From Verticiella sediminum (GTDB lineage: Bacteria; Pseudomonadota; Gammaproteobacteria; Burkholderiales; Burkholderiaceae_B), in assembly GCF_007558815.1 (NCBI RefSeq), contig NZ_VLTJ01000007.1:340821-404820 (forward strand): a stretch of 64,000 nt of DNA. The letters run 5' to 3'. Below are positions 62,365-64,000 of the stretch, piece by piece. The notes beneath the pieces were generated by a model, which saw only the letters and a program-made list of their open reading frames with translations, had not been told where the DNA came from and did not search any database. The translations under genes and the position numbers were made by a program. Each line of letters begins with the position of its first letter. Positions within the stretch are counted from its first letter, which is position 1.

Positions 62365-63492
62365 ATGACGAACCTTCCCCGCACCGCACGCATCGAAGCG
62401 CTCACCGGGCTGCGCGGCATCGCCGCGATCCTCGTCGTGCTCTTTCACTACTCAGGCGGGTTCCTTCCCAACCTGGACCTGGCCGAGCACACGCGGTTCG
62501 TCGTCAAAGGTTATTTGTGGGTCGACCTCTTCTTCCTGCTGAGCGGGTTCATCATGATGCACGTGCACGGAGCGGCATTCGGCCAAACGCTGCACGCGCC
62601 GGTGGTGAAGTCGTTTCTGGTCTCCCGGTTCGCCCGCATCTATCCGCTGCACCTTGCCGTCCTGGCGGGCTTTCTCGCACTGGAGCTCGCGAAATGGTGG
62701 CTCATGGCCTCCGGCATCTCGAAGCTGGACGTCGAGCCCTTCAGCCATGACAAGCAGCCGCTGGCGCTGGCCACGCACCTGACGATGACGCAAGGCCTCG
62801 GCCTGCATGACTCCCTGACGTGGAACGGGCCCGCCTGGTCGGTAGGCACGGAGTGGGCCGCCTACGTGGTTTTTCCGCTGCTGGCGCTCGCCCTGCACGG
62901 CTCGCGCCGCCTGTTCCCGGGGCTGGCACTGGGCCTGGTAACCCTGCTGCTCGGCGTGAGCCACGGCGGCCGCGACCTGGACGTGACCTACGACCTGGGC
63001 CTGTGGCGCTGCCTGACCGAGTTCACACTCGGCGCCATGCTGTACGGCCTGTACCAATCGCCTCGTGCCGCCGCACTCGGCAGAACGTCGGTGTTCGTCC
63101 TGGTTGCCGCAGCGACCGTCGCAGCCATGCACGCCGGTGCCCGCGACATCGTCATCGTCGTGCTGTTCGCGCTGCTGCTCGTGACGCTGGCGTGCAATCA
63201 AGGCTGGCCCGCTGCGCTACTCGGAACGAAGCCCCTGGTTTTTCTCGGCGAGATTTCGTATGCGATCTACATGTGCCACATGCTGTTGATGGAGACGGCC
63301 GACACCTTCAGCCGGGCCATGACCGGCCGCGCCCTGGGCAGGTATCTCGATGTGAGCGCCTCGCTCGTCGTCCTGCTCGGCGGACTGCTGCTCGTCGCCC
63401 TTTGTTCGGCCTGGTTGTATAGACGAATCGAATTGCCGGCCAGGGCATGGATCAAGCGCTGCGCCCTGGGCCGTACGCTTCAGGCGGCGTAG
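62365..63492 (+). CDS. Acyltransferase 3-family membrane protein, OpgC-like by position
   Basis: 375 residues, about ten membrane helices. Family blocks are EALTGLRGIAAILVVLFHYS (Arg/His of the active site), WVDLFFLLSGFIMMHVHG, GPAWSVGTEWAAYVVFPLLA and GEISYAIYMCHMLL. Acyltransferase 3 proteins acylate sugars across the inner membrane. OpgC, which succinylates periplasmic glucans in E. coli, belongs to this family, so a glucan-decorating role here is a good inference from position 53 bp after opgD. O-antigen acetylation is the main alternative. Confidence 0.85.
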   Translation: MTNLPRTARIEALTGLRGIAAILVVLFHYSGGFLPNLDLAEHTRFVVKGYLWVDLFFLLSGFIMMHVHGAAFGQTLHAPVVKSFLVSRFARIYPLHLAVLAGFLALELAKWWLMASGISKLDVEPFSHDKQPLALATHLTMTQGLGLHDSLTWNGPAWSVGTEWAAYVVFPLLALALHGSRRLFPGLALGLVTLLLGVSHGGRDLDVTYDLGLWRCLTEFTLGAMLYGLYQSPRAAALGRTSVFVLVAAATVAAMHAGARDIVIVVLFALLLVTLACNQGWPAALLGTKPLVFLGEISYAIYMCHMLLMETADTFSRAMTGRALGRYLDVSASLVVLLGGLLLVALCSAWLYRRIELPARAWIKRCALGRTLQAA

Positions 63493-63740
63493 GCGCGGTC
63501 GATGGGCGCCGGCCTTGCCCCTGGCATTGCTCATGCGAGTCCTGCAGCATCGTCGATGCATCAGGCAGACGCTGCGGTAGGACCACTGCTGATCATCCCC
63601 GAAAAATTTGTTTCATCGAGCATTACCAGTGAAATGCGGCCGGGATTTTCAGGAAGAAGGATTCCTGATTGCGGTATCCGCAGGTCCTGCGTTCGATGAT
63701 CTTTCTTACCAGGCTGGAGGCTGCGCGCACCTGGCAAGAA

Positions 63741-63774
63741 GCCGCAGCACGGGCAGGGTGGCTCGTGCCGCGGC
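63741..63774 (-). terminator. Terminator of the partial DUF4351 gene
   Basis: On the minus strand GCCGCGGCACG pairs with CGTGCTGCGGC (11 bp, one GU pair) around a 12-nt loop, then TTCTT. It starts 8 bp after the stop at 63782. The rest of 63493-63740 holds no gene I can support and only small imperfect dyads. Confidence 0.6.
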
Positions 63775-63781
63775 AGCTTGA

Positions 63782-64000
63782 TCAATCCTCGAACACGTCG
63801 TCCAGCCTCGCCGCATCCAGCACGCGCAGCAGCCATATCTGAAGAGTGTCCGCCGACGCGGTCTGCACGCGCTCGCGGGCGGCTGGGGGCAATGGACCGA
63901 AGCGACGTTCGAGCAGGGACGACAGCGCCTGGCGCAGCCCTTCGTGACGGCCTTCGCCGCGCCCCTGTTCCAACCCCTTCTCGATCCCGATGCGCTCCAC
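63782..64000 (-). CDS. DUF4351 / Rpn-type nuclease-transposase protein, N-terminus outside window
   Basis: The last 72 codons are seen; the frame stays open at the window edge. ALSSLLERRFGPLPPAARER and LLRVLDAARLDDVF are the DUF4351 tail found at the end of Rpn (YhgA-like, PD-(D/E)XK) recombination-promoting nucleases. The upstream EKGLEQGRGEGRHEGLRQAL stretch is the usual charged linker. The catalytic part lies outside the window, so activity cannot be judged. Confidence 0.75.
   Translation of the reverse strand: MERIGIEKGLEQGRGEGRHEGLRQALSSLLERRFGPLPPAARERVQTASADTLQIWLLRVLDAARLDDVFED

Noticed and set aside
1..64000. tRNA, rRNA and riboswitch genes
   Set aside because: No cloverleaf-like blocks with a TTCGA-type T-loop and no recognisable riboswitch core were found by eye in the gaps; a covariance-model scan would settle this.

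Overview
The window is high-GC, densely packed DNA from a betaproteobacterium, most likely Alcaligenaceae (Bordetella/Achromobacter/Pigmentiphaga type). Reasons: several orphan Bug-type tripartite-tricarboxylate receptors, a DUF4148 secreted protein, an isc operon in the order iscR-S-U-A-hscB-hscA-fdx-iscX, an LPS-core gene block after dnaE, and short GC-rich intergenic repeats. The genus cannot be fixed from the sequence alone. I see no tRNA, rRNA, CRISPR array or intact insertion sequence.

Layout. 0-2 kb: the end of a Bug receptor, and a LysR gene divergent from a triple-repeat DUF4148 protein. 2.2-12.4 kb: a recC-recB-recD operon with overlapping start/stop codons, then a HAD phosphatase. 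12.5-13.1 kb: thiopurine methyltransferase. 13.2-27.3 kb: an accessory catabolic region. It holds a Rieske ring-hydroxylating dioxygenase operon (reductase, alpha, SDR dehydrogenase, beta and a 62-residue protein) divergent from an IclR regulator, two convergent Bug receptors, MmgE/PrpD, acyl-CoA dehydrogenase, LysR, a hotdog thioesterase, an MFE-2-like SDR and a class III CoA transferase. The set fits uptake, ring oxidation and CoA-dependent breakdown of an aromatic or carboxylic substrate; the substrate is not evident.

27.3-33.5 kb: the iron-sulfur cluster operon, with two IscR-type sites at its promoter and an added SnoaL-like gene at its end. 33.5-37.6 kb: a low-molecular-weight tyrosine phosphatase homologue whose nucleophilic Cys is Ser, then uvrB and an aromatic/aspartate aminotransferase. 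37.7-44.4 kb: an MFS exporter with a C-terminal ABM-like domain, a YtcJ-type amidohydrolase, a YcaC-like hydrolase, a pirin and a LysR regulator. 44.5-52.5 kb: dnaE followed on the same strand by a glycosyltransferase, O-antigen ligase, polysaccharide deacetylase and second glycosyltransferase. 52.8-56 kb: gluQ, a RhlE-type helicase and an unknown membrane-anchored protein. 56.3-63.5 kb: periplasmic glucan synthesis (opgG-opgH, divergent opgD, and an acyltransferase placed like OpgC). The window ends inside a DUF4351/Rpn-family gene.

Points most worth a second look: the Cys-to-Ser change in the phosphatase; a dispersed ~70-bp repeat that supplies the dnaE Shine-Dalgarno sequence inside a hairpin; the H-x3-H iron-site spacing of the oxygenase; a 63-bp tandem repeat read as the N-terminus of the O-antigen ligase; and the dioxygenase locus with its 62-residue companion.
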